Below, one piece after another: positions 18,890 through 28,445 of a stretch of 64,000 bases of DNA. Numbering within the stretch: position 1 is the stretch's first letter; each line of letters opens with the position of its first letter. The translations under genes and the position numbers were made by a program. The DNA is from Rubripirellula reticaptiva. GTDB taxonomy: Bacteria; Planctomycetota; Planctomycetia; Pirellulales; Pirellulaceae. Location of the stretch: assembly GCF_007860175.1 (NCBI RefSeq), contig NZ_SJPX01000005.1:558001-622000 (forward strand). The letters run 5' to 3'. The notes under the pieces were generated by a model. It searched no databases. It was given only the letters and a program-made list of their open reading frames with translations, and was not told the DNA's origin.

Positions 18890-19353
18890 GTCGAGGCGGC
18901 CAAATGCCGGCCGTCGACAAACAAGCCGGTTGGTTGAACAAGTTGAATAGCAGTCCGAGAAGACTCAATGCACGAGTTTATTCTCGCTTCACCGCACTCG
19001 CTATGGAAAAAAGGTGCTTTCCAAAGCGCCGACGTCAGGTCGGTCCAGTTGTAGGTGTTGCAAAATGCAGCGATTGACGCAAGCTGCAACATTAAAACCG
19101 TACGATCGAGGCCAAAAGTGCTTCAAAAGACCTTAATACGCTATCAACGTGCCAAACGTGCTAGAAAAGAAAAGCTGAGTGCAGATTGCCAAATCCCCCC
19201 AAACGGCCAGCAAGGCTCCCGAAAAATCGGCAAACCACAATTGGGGTTTCGGGTAGGCAGATCGAAGTAGCGCCGGTTCCCACGGGCCAATCCGTTGATT
19301 CGAGCGGCCGGTGGCAACCGGCCCTACTCGAAAATCTCGCTGACTTCGGGCGT
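18890..19353. other. Intergenic region between helicase and vWA genes
   Basis: About 460 bases with no gene call. It should hold the promoter of the vWA gene (near 18890-19020) and the 3' end of the helicase transcript with an inverted repeat at 19306-19323. The small frames crossing it lack ribosome binding sites and any family similarity. Confidence 0.4.
19306..19323. repeat. Inverted repeat downstream of the helicase gene
   Basis: A 7-base-pair perfect stem (GGCCGGT / ACCGGCC) with a 4-base loop, starting about 30 bases after the helicase stop on the minus strand. It lacks a T-run, so it is either a weak or Rho-aided 3' end or a copy of a dispersed GC-rich intergenic palindrome. Confidence 0.4.
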
Positions 19354-21759
19354 TTAGCTTGAGTGCTTGCCCTTGCCGGATCTCATCTTTCCGCCTTTGT
19401 GCTTCCCAGGGCTTGGCTTGCCGCTGCGGTGTTTTCCACCCGAGAAGTCTCGTCCGGTTCGGCCGCCCATATCGCGGCTGATATTCAGCTTCTTGCCCAA
19501 CACCCAGGTGTTTTGCAACGTGTTGAAAATGTCATTGGGCATTCCTTCGGGCAAATCGACCGTTGTGAAATGATCCTGGATGCTGATCGGGCCAATGAAT
19601 TCACTCTCGATACCGGCTTCGTTGGCGATCGCGCCGACCAAGTTGCCCGGCTTCACACCGTCAACACGGCCAACTTCGACTCGGAATCGTTGCATGCCAG
19701 GACGAACCGTTCCCACTCGGCGTGGTGGACGATCGTCGCCCGAATCACCGCTGTTTCGATCTCTACCCCGCTGGCGATCGCCGCCAAAGTCGCCATCATC
19801 AAAGTCACCACGCTTCGAACGCGGTTCGGCCTTCGGGCGATCCTTGACCAAGAACGGACGTCCGGCATTCAATTGATCGGCAAGCGCCGCAGCCACTTTT
19901 TCGATCGATGTACCGGTTTCTTCGACGAAGGTTGCAATCAACGATTCGTAGTAGGTCACATCGCGATCTGCCAGAGTGCGCGTGATCTTGGATTTGAAAC
20001 TATCGATACGGCGATTGTTGATGTCATCGGTGGATGGCCAATCGCAGATTTTGATGACTTGGTTGGTCAACCGTTCAATCGAACGAAGCTTGCCACGCTG
20101 GGCCTGAGTCAAAAAGATGATCGCTTCGCCGCTGCGTCCGGCGCGACCGGTTCGGCCGATACGGTGCACGTACGATTCGTTGTCGTGCGGCAAATCAAAG
20201 TTGATCACGTGGCTGATCCGTGGCACGTCCAAACCGCGTGCGGCAACGTCAGTCGCGACAACGATGTCCAAGCGGCCGTTCTTCAGTTGATCTACGGTTC
20301 GCTCGCGAGCCCGCTGGGCCATGTCGCCGTTCAGAGCCGCGGCGTTGTAACCCATTTGCACCAACTTTTCGGCAACCACGGTCGTCGATTCTTTGGTTTT
20401 TGCAAAGATGATCACGCCATCGGTTTCTTCGCATTCAAGCAGCCGACGCATCAATTCGATCTTTTCGCGTGGCGACACATAAATCGCTCGCTGATTGATC
20501 GAATCCGCGGTCATGGTATTGGACTGAACGGTGACCGTTTTCGGATCACGAAGATGCTGTTCCGCGATTCGGCGAATCGGGTTTGGCATCGTGGCCGAGA
20601 ACAACGCGACTTGCTTTTCAGCCGGGCATTGTTGCAAGACGAATTCAACGTCTTCCAAGAATCCCATGTTCAGCATTTCGTCGGCTTCGTCCAACACCAA
20701 GCAACGCAAATGTTCCAGCGACAGCGACCCGCGTTTCACATGGTCAATCACGCGTCCAGGCGTACCAACAACCACGGAAACACCACGACGCAGCAATCGC
20801 AACTGCGGCTCGTAATCTTGGCCTCCGTATATCGTCGCGATCGAAAAACCCTTCAAGTCACCTGCATAAGTCTCGAACGATTTGGCAACCTGAACCGCCA
20901 ATTCTCGTGTCGGTGCTAACACCAACACTTGTGGCGACGGCGATTTAGATTTCAGCTTTGCCAAAATCGGCAACGCAAACGCAGCCGTCTTACCGGAGCC
21001 GGTTTGCGATTGAGCGACGACGTCGCGGCCAGCCAACATTGGCGGGATGACGGCGGCTTGGATTTCCGACGGCGTCGTGTATCCGGAACGCTGGATCGCT
21101 TCTTGAACGGACCGTGGCAAGTCCATCGCTGCAAACGTGTTCTCGGCTTCGACGTCAGCTTCGACGGCGGCTTCGTCATCATCCTGGTCCGACTCGTCGG
21201 CAACTGGCTCGCGAGTTTCGACTTTGGCAACAACCTTGACGATTTCTTCCGCGATGACAGCTTCTTCCGCGACAACCACAACAGATTTTTTAACGACGGC
21301 TACTTCGACCGCTTGATTGTCGTTTTTGCCGGCGGTGGCTTCGGCGAGCGCCGCTGCTTCGGCCGCCGCTGCAGCTTCAGCAGCTCGGCGTGCTTTTTTC
21401 TCTCGCTTTTTTTGTTTCTTTCGTTCCAACTTTGCATCGAAGTCGACGTCGGCAACCGGAGTCACTTGCGATCCGTCGGCACTGACGGTTTCATTCGCCG
21501 TGGTCTTCACCGAAACGGTTTCGACTTGGAGATCAGAGCCGACTTGGGAATCAGACGAGACAGTCACTGGTGGAGTAACGACCGCTGCATCTTCGGCAGA
21601 ATGTTGTTTACTCGCTTCTTTCGAAACAAGGTTTTCGACGAGCGCTTTGGCAGCCGCGTTGCCGTATCGCACGGCGGGGCCTTTGGAGCGCAACACGATG
21701 CGTCGACCGCCGCGTGGAAAATAAGAGGGGGTTTCTGGTGTAGGCACGGGAGCTGACAT
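19354..21759 (-). CDS. DEAD-box ATP-dependent RNA helicase (DeaD/CsdA-like)
   Basis: RNA helicase probably acting in ribosome assembly or RNA turnover. The 801-residue protein has a long Ala/Lys/Glu-rich N-terminal extension (to about residue 215), then the helicase core with Q-motif-like SGYTTPSEIQ, Walker A AQSQTGSGKT, PTRELA, VLDEADEM, SAT, and ARGLDVPRISHVINFDLP plus HRIGRTGRAGRSGEA. Near residues 690-765 a DbpA-type RNA-binding domain is visible, followed by a basic Gly/Lys/Ser tail. ATG at 21759 (MSAPVPTPETP) is preferred to a start at 21897, since the extra 46 residues look non-coding. The large antisense open frames here are shadows. Confidence 0.94.
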   Translation of the reverse strand: MSAPVPTPETPSYFPRGGRRIVLRSKGPAVRYGNAAAKALVENLVSKEASKQHSAEDAAVVTPPVTVSSDSQVGSDLQVETVSVKTTANETVSADGSQVTPVADVDFDAKLERKKQKKREKKARRAAEAAAAAEAAALAEATAGKNDNQAVEVAVVKKSVVVVAEEAVIAEEIVKVVAKVETREPVADESDQDDDEAAVEADVEAENTFAAMDLPRSVQEAIQRSGYTTPSEIQAAVIPPMLAGRDVVAQSQTGSGKTAAFALPILAKLKSKSPSPQVLVLAPTRELAVQVAKSFETYAGDLKGFSIATIYGGQDYEPQLRLLRRGVSVVVGTPGRVIDHVKRGSLSLEHLRCLVLDEADEMLNMGFLEDVEFVLQQCPAEKQVALFSATMPNPIRRIAEQHLRDPKTVTVQSNTMTADSINQRAIYVSPREKIELMRRLLECEETDGVIIFAKTKESTTVVAEKLVQMGYNAAALNGDMAQRARERTVDQLKNGRLDIVVATDVAARGLDVPRISHVINFDLPHDNESYVHRIGRTGRAGRSGEAIIFLTQAQRGKLRSIERLTNQVIKICDWPSTDDINNRRIDSFKSKITRTLADRDVTYYESLIATFVEETGTSIEKVAAALADQLNAGRPFLVKDRPKAEPRSKRGDFDDGDFGGDRQRGRDRNSGDSGDDRPPRRVGTVRPGMQRFRVEVGRVDGVKPGNLVGAIANEAGIESEFIGPISIQDHFTTVDLPEGMPNDIFNTLQNTWVLGKKLNISRDMGGRTGRDFSGGKHRSGKPSPGKHKGGKMRSGKGKHSS

Positions 21760-22094
21760 GGAGGGCTTTGGAACAGGTTGGAGAGCGAGTCCGCAGCGTA
21801 GTCGGGGTCGTACCGAGACAGGAGGCGCCGAATCGAGGGGCGCAATGAGAAACGCGAGCGGTAGCCCCTTAAAATACGTCCTGGAACCACTTTTCACAAC
21901 TCAAACACCATATTCCGATCCAATCCTAGCTGCCTTCCCCCCGCGACTATGCCGCCCAGACGAAGCCCAGCAACCATGCACGGTGCCACGACGCCCCCTT
22001 AAGAGAAATCCTGGCGAAAATGAACCCGGCGTTTTGATCTTCACTGGCAACCGGTCGTCTGCCCTATAATCGATTAACCCGCTAGGAGCTCAGC
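21760..22094. other. Divergent intergenic region
   Basis: About 335 bases between the helicase (minus) and the unknown coupled pair (plus). It contains a perfect TATAAT near the plus-strand gene and an AGGAG ribosome binding site. No conserved RNA element was recognised, although helicase genes of this type are often cold-regulated through long leaders. Confidence 0.4.
22065..22070 (+). promoter_or_regulatory. Possible -10 element
   Basis: A perfect TATAAT hexamer lies 24 bases before the ATG at 22095. There is no well-spaced -35 match (a TTGATC occurs 25 bases upstream, too far), so the promoter call is tentative. Confidence 0.35.
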
Positions 22095-23309
22095 ATGGAT
22101 TTGAGACGACCACCGCAAGACACATCCTCTGAACCACCGTCGTCCAAAAGTTTTGTGGCGGCGCTGGCCGGTGCGATGTTGGTCGCTGGTGTCACCGCAA
22201 AGCTGACGTTTCCGACTTCGCCGACCGGCCCCGAAACGGCTCCCGCCATTCCCACATCACCATCCGATCAAATCATTGATTCCGGACCGCAACCGGTTCC
22301 GATATCAGCAGCCCAAGAACGCGAGATCGAGCGAGCCAGTTTTTATGACCAGCACGTCGAACCGCAAATTGTCGCGACCGACGCACTGAATCGAAAAGCG
22401 GCCGATCGCTGCATCCAACGAATCGAACGATTGATCGGCGGCTATCAAGCGAACGTGCAGCCGTTCGTTGAAGATCTGACTAGCATTTCAACTCGAATGT
22501 CGATCATCTCGCAAATGCCAGGCGGGTGGTGGTACAACGACGACCGTGTCAGCGATTCGATCAGTTTGAAATTCCAAACGCATTTGTTCTCCGAAGAATC
22601 GCTGACCAACGACATCGTCGGAATCCTGTCGAACTTTCGCAGCGAAGTCGACGCGAATCAAAAACGAATGCTGACGTCGGTCCAAGCCTCGCTAACATCG
22701 GCCGACTTGCCAGACGTTGACTTGGATTCGTACCGACCGTTCTTTGAAAAAGTCGCTGCCGATCTGCAAGACTACTCGGCTCGCCAAGGTGCCAACAGTG
22801 TCTCCAACGGAGTCACCACGATCCTGGTCAGCGAAGCGGGTAGTTACGTTGCCGTTTCGTTGATTGGCGGACTGCTGGGCCGGATGGCGGCCACCGGCGC
22901 CGTCACGGCTGCGGCCGGCGCCGGAGCCACAGCCACTGGTGGTGCCGCTGGTGCGGGTGGCGGCAGCATCGTTGGACCGGCCGGAACCGTCGTCGGACTG
23001 GTCGTCGGACTCGGTGTCGGCATGGCGATCGATTGGTACATGACCGATCAATTTCAAATCGAACTGGCGGCACAAATGAGCGGCTACCTGGATTCGCTCG
23101 AGCAAACGCTGCTGTACGGATCGCCGCTTGACCTACAAGAAAACAGTCGCGAACAGCTAGGTGATTCGCCGAATCCTGCTCGCAACATCCAACCGCGTAC
23201 CCCCGTCGGTGGCATCGTCGCGGCGTTGCCCGTTGTTTGCGACGACCTGCAAACGGCGTATCGCGAACGTTTCTACCAACAAATCGTCCAACCCAAGTCG
23301 AATCCATGA
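22095..23309 (+). CDS. Membrane-associated protein of unknown function with glycine-rich hydrophobic segment
   Basis: A 404-residue protein not recognised. A hydrophobic N-terminal segment (about residues 19-37) acts as signal or anchor. The middle (about 70-250) is helical and polar. From about residue 250 to 317 it has a long Gly/Ala/Val stretch (SLIGGLLGRMAATGAVTAA, then GTVVGLVVGLGVGMAIDWYM) resembling glycine-zipper membrane segments, followed by a short helical tail. An AGGAG site lies 7 bases before the ATG. Its stop overlaps the next start by ATGA, so the two proteins are probably made together. Confidence 0.7.
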   Translation: MDLRRPPQDTSSEPPSSKSFVAALAGAMLVAGVTAKLTFPTSPTGPETAPAIPTSPSDQIIDSGPQPVPISAAQEREIERASFYDQHVEPQIVATDALNRKAADRCIQRIERLIGGYQANVQPFVEDLTSISTRMSIISQMPGGWWYNDDRVSDSISLKFQTHLFSEESLTNDIVGILSNFRSEVDANQKRMLTSVQASLTSADLPDVDLDSYRPFFEKVAADLQDYSARQGANSVSNGVTTILVSEAGSYVAVSLIGGLLGRMAATGAVTAAAGAGATATGGAAGAGGGSIVGPAGTVVGLVVGLGVGMAIDWYMTDQFQIELAAQMSGYLDSLEQTLLYGSPLDLQENSREQLGDSPNPARNIQPRTPVGGIVAALPVVCDDLQTAYRERFYQQIVQPKSNP

Positions 23310-24289
23310 AACGATCATCTCACCGCAGACTCCGGTGCATCGCATTGCTTTCCGCGATGCTGGTCCCGTGGACCACGCCCTGTCGTGCCGCTGCCGAAAT
23401 ACCGATCGCGAACCAATCCGTCGCGTTGGCCGGTTCGGTAGCCAAAGCGATCGTAAAGTACTTTGGTAAAGAAGGTGCCAGCGAAGCGTCTGAGTTTCTG
23501 TCGAAAAAGGGCGGCCGCGAAATGATGGAACGCGTCAGCGCCAGCGCGACCCGCGAAGGCGGCGAAGCAACGGTCGAGCAGGTCTCGAAACTTGCCACGA
23601 AATATGGCCCCGAAGCGATCGTGGCACTCGACAATGGCCCGTCGGTCCAATCGGTCTTGAATGCGTTAGACGAATTGCCGACCGATCAAGTCCGTCCGGC
23701 GCTGGCGAAGCTTGCCGCCGGCGCACCGGGACGCGAATTGGCGGATGCGACCACAAAATTTGGCGTCCGCGCTCTGCAAAGCGAACTGAAACACCCCGGC
23801 GTTGGATTAGTCTTGGTCCGCAGCCTGGGCGATGACGGCGCCGAACTGGCAACACGGCTAAGTTCGGATCAAGCGATTGCAGTCGCTCGACATGCCGAAG
23901 ACCTCGCCAAACTGCCGCCAACCGCACGCAGCAATATCCTGGGCATGATCCGTGACGATGCGACACGAATGGTCCAGTTCCTTGGCCGATTCGCCGAAGC
24001 CAACCCTGGCAAGACGCTGTTCACGGTCGCAGCCACCGGCATCATCTTGGCCGAACCTGATCGAATCTTAGGCGGTGACGAAATCATTTACGACGCCGAT
24101 GGCAACCCTATTCTGATCAGCAAGTCAGGACTAGCCGGTCGCACTTTGGCGGCCGGCGGATCGATCGCCGAACATGTTTCGACCCAGTACGTTCGCCCAG
24201 TCTTCCTGACCGCGCTAGCCTTCGTCACGACGTTTGCGATCCTGTGGGCTAGCCTGAAACTTTGGCGGATCAGTCGCAAGCCGGCTTGA
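23306..24289 (+). CDS. Secreted/membrane protein of unknown function, coupled to the previous gene
   Basis: A 327-residue protein with a basic signal peptide (CIALLSAMLVPWTTPCRAAA, cut near residue 27), a largely helical middle with repeated hydrophobic heptads (VSKLATKYGPEAIVAL, VLNALDELPTDQVRPALAKL, then LATRLSSDQAIAVARHAEDL), and a C-terminal transmembrane helix (PVFLTALAFVTTFAILWASL) with a short basic tail. I do not recognise the family. The ATG overlaps the upstream stop. It converges on the SpoIIE-like gene with only 15 bases between stops. Confidence 0.72.
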   Translation: MKRSSHRRLRCIALLSAMLVPWTTPCRAAAEIPIANQSVALAGSVAKAIVKYFGKEGASEASEFLSKKGGREMMERVSASATREGGEATVEQVSKLATKYGPEAIVALDNGPSVQSVLNALDELPTDQVRPALAKLAAGAPGRELADATTKFGVRALQSELKHPGVGLVLVRSLGDDGAELATRLSSDQAIAVARHAEDLAKLPPTARSNILGMIRDDATRMVQFLGRFAEANPGKTLFTVAATGIILAEPDRILGGDEIIYDADGNPILISKSGLAGRTLAAGGSIAEHVSTQYVRPVFLTALAFVTTFAILWASLKLWRISRKPA

Positions 24290-24304
24290 TGGGCCTGCTA
24301 ACGA

Positions 24305-26038
24305 TTACCATCTCAGTAGCGACACCGCGCCACGTTCCTGATCTAGCGACTTGCCAGCCATGTCGCGGCGGATCGAAGCCAGCGGATTCATGTCCTTCGA
24401 TTTCATGGCTCGGCGAAGTTGTTCGCCGAGCGCCCGTTGGCCGGCTTCGTCTTTGAACATCCCGGCCGTGTAAGCCAAGAACGTTTCGCCCTCGAGCATC
24501 CGGAAGGTCCGGGTGACTGGCCGAGCATCAATGTGACTGTTCAGTGGTTCGCCGCGTCCATCGACCAGCGGTCGGTAACCGTAACCGCTGCCGATCATCG
24601 CCGTGATATTGCCTGCCGACGCGACTTCGCCTTCTCCCGTTTCGGGGTCCACGTGAGCATACAGCAGTGACATCAACTGCTCGCCCGTACTGGTGTGCCA
24701 GAGCGTGTCGCCAACACGGCCCAGCAACTGCGCCGGCGAGTGCCGGTAACCCGTGTGCGACGCCAGCGCCGCGCGAGCCACGGTGGCGTGCATCGCACCG
24801 GCGATGGATCGATCGACTGCTTCGGCGATCGCCAACATCATCGTTCCATCGGGCAAGACGTCCCACGTGTGCCAACCGGCCGCCCAATCGGCAGGCGATT
24901 CGATCATCCCGTCAACACGCCATCGCTCGGCCAACATGGCGCCAACGGGCATCGACTGATGCTGCCATGCCGCAACTTCACGAATGACAGTGTTCTCTTC
25001 TTTTTGGCTGGAGTGATCACGCCGAGCCGATGCCGTGGCAAGTTCCAGTGCGATTCCCGCAGCGACCAACCGAGCGGCTGCGGCTTCGGATTTTCCAAAC
25101 TCGATGACTTCGTTTGCGAATAGCCATAGTGTCCCAATCGGCACGCCGGCCGACTTGATCACGACGCAAATTCCGGCCGCAAAATCCTCCGGTGCATTCC
25201 ATGTATCGATCGAACCGGCTGCGAAGTCATCGATCGTGACCACGTCACGAACCATGGCTTCCAAATCGCCGCGACTGCCACGCAGTGGACGGGGTGGCTT
25301 GGACAACGTGCCGGGAGACATGCCAAACGCGGCACGCGGCAACAAGTATTCGGTGTCGTCGTCCAGCAAGTACAGCACCGCGGCATCACATCCACATGCC
25401 ATCGCCGCGTCCGACATCAGCGACTCGATACGGTCAGCCAAGCGAGTCGTTTCTTCGTCGCTAGCGATCAAGGATGCCCGAGCGGCAAGCTCCATCGATT
25501 GGCGACGCAGCGCTTCGCGAGACTCTTCAAGTTCGTCGGTGATCCGGCGAGCGGAATCGGCCAATCGAGTCGCGTCGATTTTACCAAGCCCAAGCAACAG
25601 CTCCGGTGCATTGGCTTGACCATGACCGTAGCTTTGGTCTTGGTCTTGATGGGCCTGTGCCGCGGATGCATGGGCGGCGGCGGGTGTGTGAGGTGCCGAG
25701 ACGCCGTGACCGGCCGGATCGATGATCGCTTCTAAGTGCGTCCTATTTTCTAAGACGCTCCCCATATCAACATCACTGACCGATGGAAGAACCTGCGTTG
25801 GCTGTCCTCGACGCTTGGCTCGTCGATCCAGCCGCCATCCAGTGGTGCAGGAAAAATCATTCCAAAACTGTTCGGTCGCATCCAGGGAGGCAGCGGGAGG
25901 GAGGCCCGCTTTGGATGGCCGGTCGTTTGGTTGGTCAGGTCCGCGGTGGACTTTCAAATAGTTGGGGAGCGTCTTAGTCACGGGAGGGAACTTGGATGTT
26001 GGTGCAAAGCGGGAGAGCGGGAGGGCAATCCGTGCCAT
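24305..26038 (-). CDS. GAF-SpoIIE-like protein with degenerate phosphatase motifs
   Basis: A 577-residue regulator with a coiled-coil helix (about 155-205), a GAF-like domain (about 205-335, DAAVLYLLDDDTEYLLPRAA) and a C-terminal PP2C/SpoIIE-like domain (about 355-577). Family landmarks can be aligned: VASAGNITAMI for the usual AGHNPP block. However the metal-binding GDVSGHG block reads IAEAVDRSIAG and the late TDG motif reads TAG, so both conserved aspartates are replaced and catalysis is doubtful. It may be a pseudo-phosphatase scaffold or an anti-sigma-type regulator. The start is uncertain between ATG 26038 and ATG 25765; the first 91 residues show no similarity. Confidence 0.75.
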   Translation of the reverse strand: MARIALPLSRFAPTSKFPPVTKTLPNYLKVHRGPDQPNDRPSKAGLPPAASLDATEQFWNDFSCTTGWRLDRRAKRRGQPTQVLPSVSDVDMGSVLENRTHLEAIIDPAGHGVSAPHTPAAAHASAAQAHQDQDQSYGHGQANAPELLLGLGKIDATRLADSARRITDELEESREALRRQSMELAARASLIASDEETTRLADRIESLMSDAAMACGCDAAVLYLLDDDTEYLLPRAAFGMSPGTLSKPPRPLRGSRGDLEAMVRDVVTIDDFAAGSIDTWNAPEDFAAGICVVIKSAGVPIGTLWLFANEVIEFGKSEAAAARLVAAGIALELATASARRDHSSQKEENTVIREVAAWQHQSMPVGAMLAERWRVDGMIESPADWAAGWHTWDVLPDGTMMLAIAEAVDRSIAGAMHATVARAALASHTGYRHSPAQLLGRVGDTLWHTSTGEQLMSLLYAHVDPETGEGEVASAGNITAMIGSGYGYRPLVDGRGEPLNSHIDARPVTRTFRMLEGETFLAYTAGMFKDEAGQRALGEQLRRAMKSKDMNPLASIRRDMAGKSLDQERGAVSLLRW

Positions 26039-26270
26039 GCTGTTGGGCCCAAGTGGTGGGAGGTCTCTGTCTTAGAGAACCACTCGGTCGCACCAACATC
26101 CGATCGGTGCAAGAGTAGATATCGCCCGCCCGCACCGTTTCCCTGCACTACCAATCCGTTAAAGTCACCGATCTTTACCAGCACGCACGCACAACCCCAC
26201 CAACCCACAACACCAACAATCTCACCGTCATCGACAACGTCATTCGCCCCCAACATCGGCGCATAAAAAA

Positions 26271-26294
26271 AGCCGAGGCCCGAAGACCTCGACT
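26271..26294 (-). terminator. Rho-independent terminator of the second DUF1559 gene
   Basis: Read on the minus strand, a 10-base-pair stem (with two G-U pairs) capped by a UUCG tetraloop is followed by TTTTTTT. It lies about 40 bases after the stop of the DUF1559 gene at 26334. Confidence 0.92.
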
Positions 26295-26333
26295 TCCTAA
26301 ATTCTTGAACAGCTTCTAAACGCCAGACAGCGA

Positions 26334-27581
26334 TCAGTCACCCAGTTCGTCGGTCAAGACAAATTCAGGCCAAGGCACATTGCTGCTCTTGCCACGAAGC
26401 GTCATCAAAGCTTGGTAAACACGATAATCCACGCTGTCAGTCACAAACCGCGTCGCACCATCGGCGAACGCTGCGTTGACTCCGTCAACGTGAGCCGACG
26501 AAGGACGAGCCAAATCTCGAGCATCATCAGCCGTTGTCATCACCTTATTGAAAATGTCATCCGAAACCGTCGTCCCACCACCGTTGATGCGGTGAAGGGT
26601 ATTGACCGCCGCAGGAACTACGGCGGCGGCGGTGCCATTCTTGTTCCAAAGCGTTGACATACCGGAATCAGCGGAATCAGCGTCTTCGTAATGCCACACC
26701 ATTCCATGAACGAATCGAGCGGTTAGCGCGGTCGTTCCACTGAATACGATGTCCGTGTGAGCGGCATCGGCCGTGTGCAACGTCGTGCCGGCGATCAGAC
26801 CAGCGCGGTGCCATGGCAGCGCTTGAACATTCTCAGCGAACAACATCGTAAAGCCTTGCCCGTCCTTGAAATCATCCAAACGGACGTTTGGACCTTCCGA
26901 CCCGTGGGTTCCAGTTCCGTTGGACGCAATCGCCGTCACGTTGTACTTCGAGTTACCAACGCCGTTGGCGCGATCTTGCGAAGAAGCGAACGTCACGCCC
27001 CCGACCGTGCTGGCACTCATGCCGGATCCTATCGTATGGTTCATCCCATTATTGTATACAAAACTGTTTTTTCCAAAATCACCGCCGGACACGGGATTGC
27101 TCGGACACTGCATGATCGCCAAGTTCGGCGCTGCAAGTGTATGGAAACCGGCCCCCGACGCACCAGTGGTTGAGCCGGATTCGGGCGGGCTGGTAGGGTC
27201 AGCAACGATAACTGGGTAACGGTCCGTGGTCCAGTGCTCGTAAGTCGGCTGGGCATCAAGCCATGGCAAGAAAGCAACTGCCCAAGTACCAATTTTCTTG
27301 TGGCGCGGAACACCCGCGTTGGATGGATCTGATGGGTCCACCGCGCTCGAGCCACCTGCGTACAGACCGTAGTCCATCACATAGCCGGGGAATTCACCCT
27401 TTGTGTTTTCGTACTGAACACCGGCCAGCGCCAGATTCTTCATGTTTGTAGCGCACTGGTTACGGCGAGCCGTTTCCCGCGCCGCGTTAACGGCGGGAAT
27501 CAAAAGTCCCATCAGAATGCCGATGATTGAAATCACCACCAGCAATTCAACGAGGGTAAAACCGGATTTAGGGCGACTCAT
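26334..27581 (-). CDS. DUF1559 pilin-like protein
   Basis: A 415-residue member of the planctomycete DUF1559 family with the canonical prepilin-type start KSGFTLVELLVVISIIGILMG (Gly before Phe, about residues 5-25), NAARETARRNQCATNMKNLAL, a long central domain, and the C-terminal block with HVDGVNAAFADGATRFVTDS. The protein is exported, probably processed by a prepilin peptidase, and of unknown function. A strong terminator follows. Confidence 0.94.
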   Translation of the reverse strand: MSRPKSGFTLVELLVVISIIGILMGLLIPAVNAARETARRNQCATNMKNLALAGVQYENTKGEFPGYVMDYGLYAGGSSAVDPSDPSNAGVPRHKKIGTWAVAFLPWLDAQPTYEHWTTDRYPVIVADPTSPPESGSTTGASGAGFHTLAAPNLAIMQCPSNPVSGGDFGKNSFVYNNGMNHTIGSGMSASTVGGVTFASSQDRANGVGNSKYNVTAIASNGTGTHGSEGPNVRLDDFKDGQGFTMLFAENVQALPWHRAGLIAGTTLHTADAAHTDIVFSGTTALTARFVHGMVWHYEDADSADSGMSTLWNKNGTAAAVVPAAVNTLHRINGGGTTVSDDIFNKVMTTADDARDLARPSSAHVDGVNAAFADGATRFVTDSVDYRVYQALMTLRGKSSNVPWPEFVLTDELGD

Positions 27582-27806
27582 TGAGCAGGCTCCAGATGGA
27601 GTAAGAGAAAAGAACGATGGGGATGGGGCAAGCGTCCCAGATTCACCGACACCCGGGATCTTTGAACAGCCTTCCTAGCAGGCCATTTGTACCGAATGCC
27701 TGCGAAACGACTTTGCGGACACGTACCGATTCTATGCCTGAACGTTTCCATAGACAACTCAAGCAGCTTGCCAGCCAGTTTAACTTTTTCCAATCGACAA
27801 GAATTC

Positions 27807-28445
27807 TCAGCGTTTTCGGGATCGCGTTCGAAAAAGCGCCAGGCATGCTGGAATTGCACACAAAGCGAGAGAAGAGACCTCCGGTACTGCAACAACATTT
27901 AAGTTGTCGAGCTCGATATTATCGAATTGATGAGCCGTAGGAACGGTAGAACCTTGGGACCAGCTAACCTGCGAGACGCCATCGAACCCAACGAATTCCA
28001 AAACACTCGGTGCCGTTATGCCAGCGGCTATTGTGTACGACTGACTGACCGTCGACGCACCTTTAATTCCGGTAAAAACGATAGTTTGCGCTTCAGCAGG
28101 ATCAGGGTTTAGACCACCAGTGATCCCACTAGCGAAAGACGCGAGAGTTATTTTGGTGAGTGTGAACAGTGAATTATCGCTTTCCTTCAAGGTTATCGTG
28201 CCGTCTAGAACGGCTAGAAAAAGCGACTCCGAAACCTGGTACCGAGGCGAACCAAACTGCTGACTCTCAAAATTGCCACTACTGCCCGAAAGTGTGAAGC
28301 CATCTTCCATGTAAGTAGAACCAATAACGCTAACGTTACCGCCTGGGCCGCCTTGGCCGGTAAAATCAAGAGTCACCAAGTCCGCCGAAACGGACGCACA
28401 GGAGGTGGCAAACACCAAAGCGATTAGAGTTCCGATGTTTCGCAT
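27807..28445 (-). CDS. PEP-CTERM-like secreted protein
   Basis: A 212-residue protein with a signal peptide (NIGTLIALVFATSCASVSA), a mature beta-rich domain with Gly/Ser/Thr (DFTGQGGPGGNVSVIGSTYM), and a C-terminal VPEVSSLALCAIPACLALF followed by RTRSRKR. This is the PEP-CTERM layout (motif, hydrophobic helix, Arg cluster) recognised by exosortase systems, but the motif reads PEV rather than PEP. The ATG at 28445 is chosen over a longer frame to 28622 because the signal peptide starts there; AGGGGTAAG lies upstream. Confidence 0.82.
   Translation of the reverse strand: MRNIGTLIALVFATSCASVSADLVTLDFTGQGGPGGNVSVIGSTYMEDGFTLSGSSGNFESQQFGSPRYQVSESLFLAVLDGTITLKESDNSLFTLTKITLASFASGITGGLNPDPAEAQTIVFTGIKGASTVSQSYTIAAGITAPSVLEFVGFDGVSQVSWSQGSTVPTAHQFDNIELDNLNVVAVPEVSSLALCAIPACLALFRTRSRKR

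Noticed and set aside
19363-21756. Long plus-strand open frames opposite the DEAD-box helicase
   Set aside because: They are antisense to a well-supported helicase with all motifs, encode no known domain and arise from the codon bias of the real gene.
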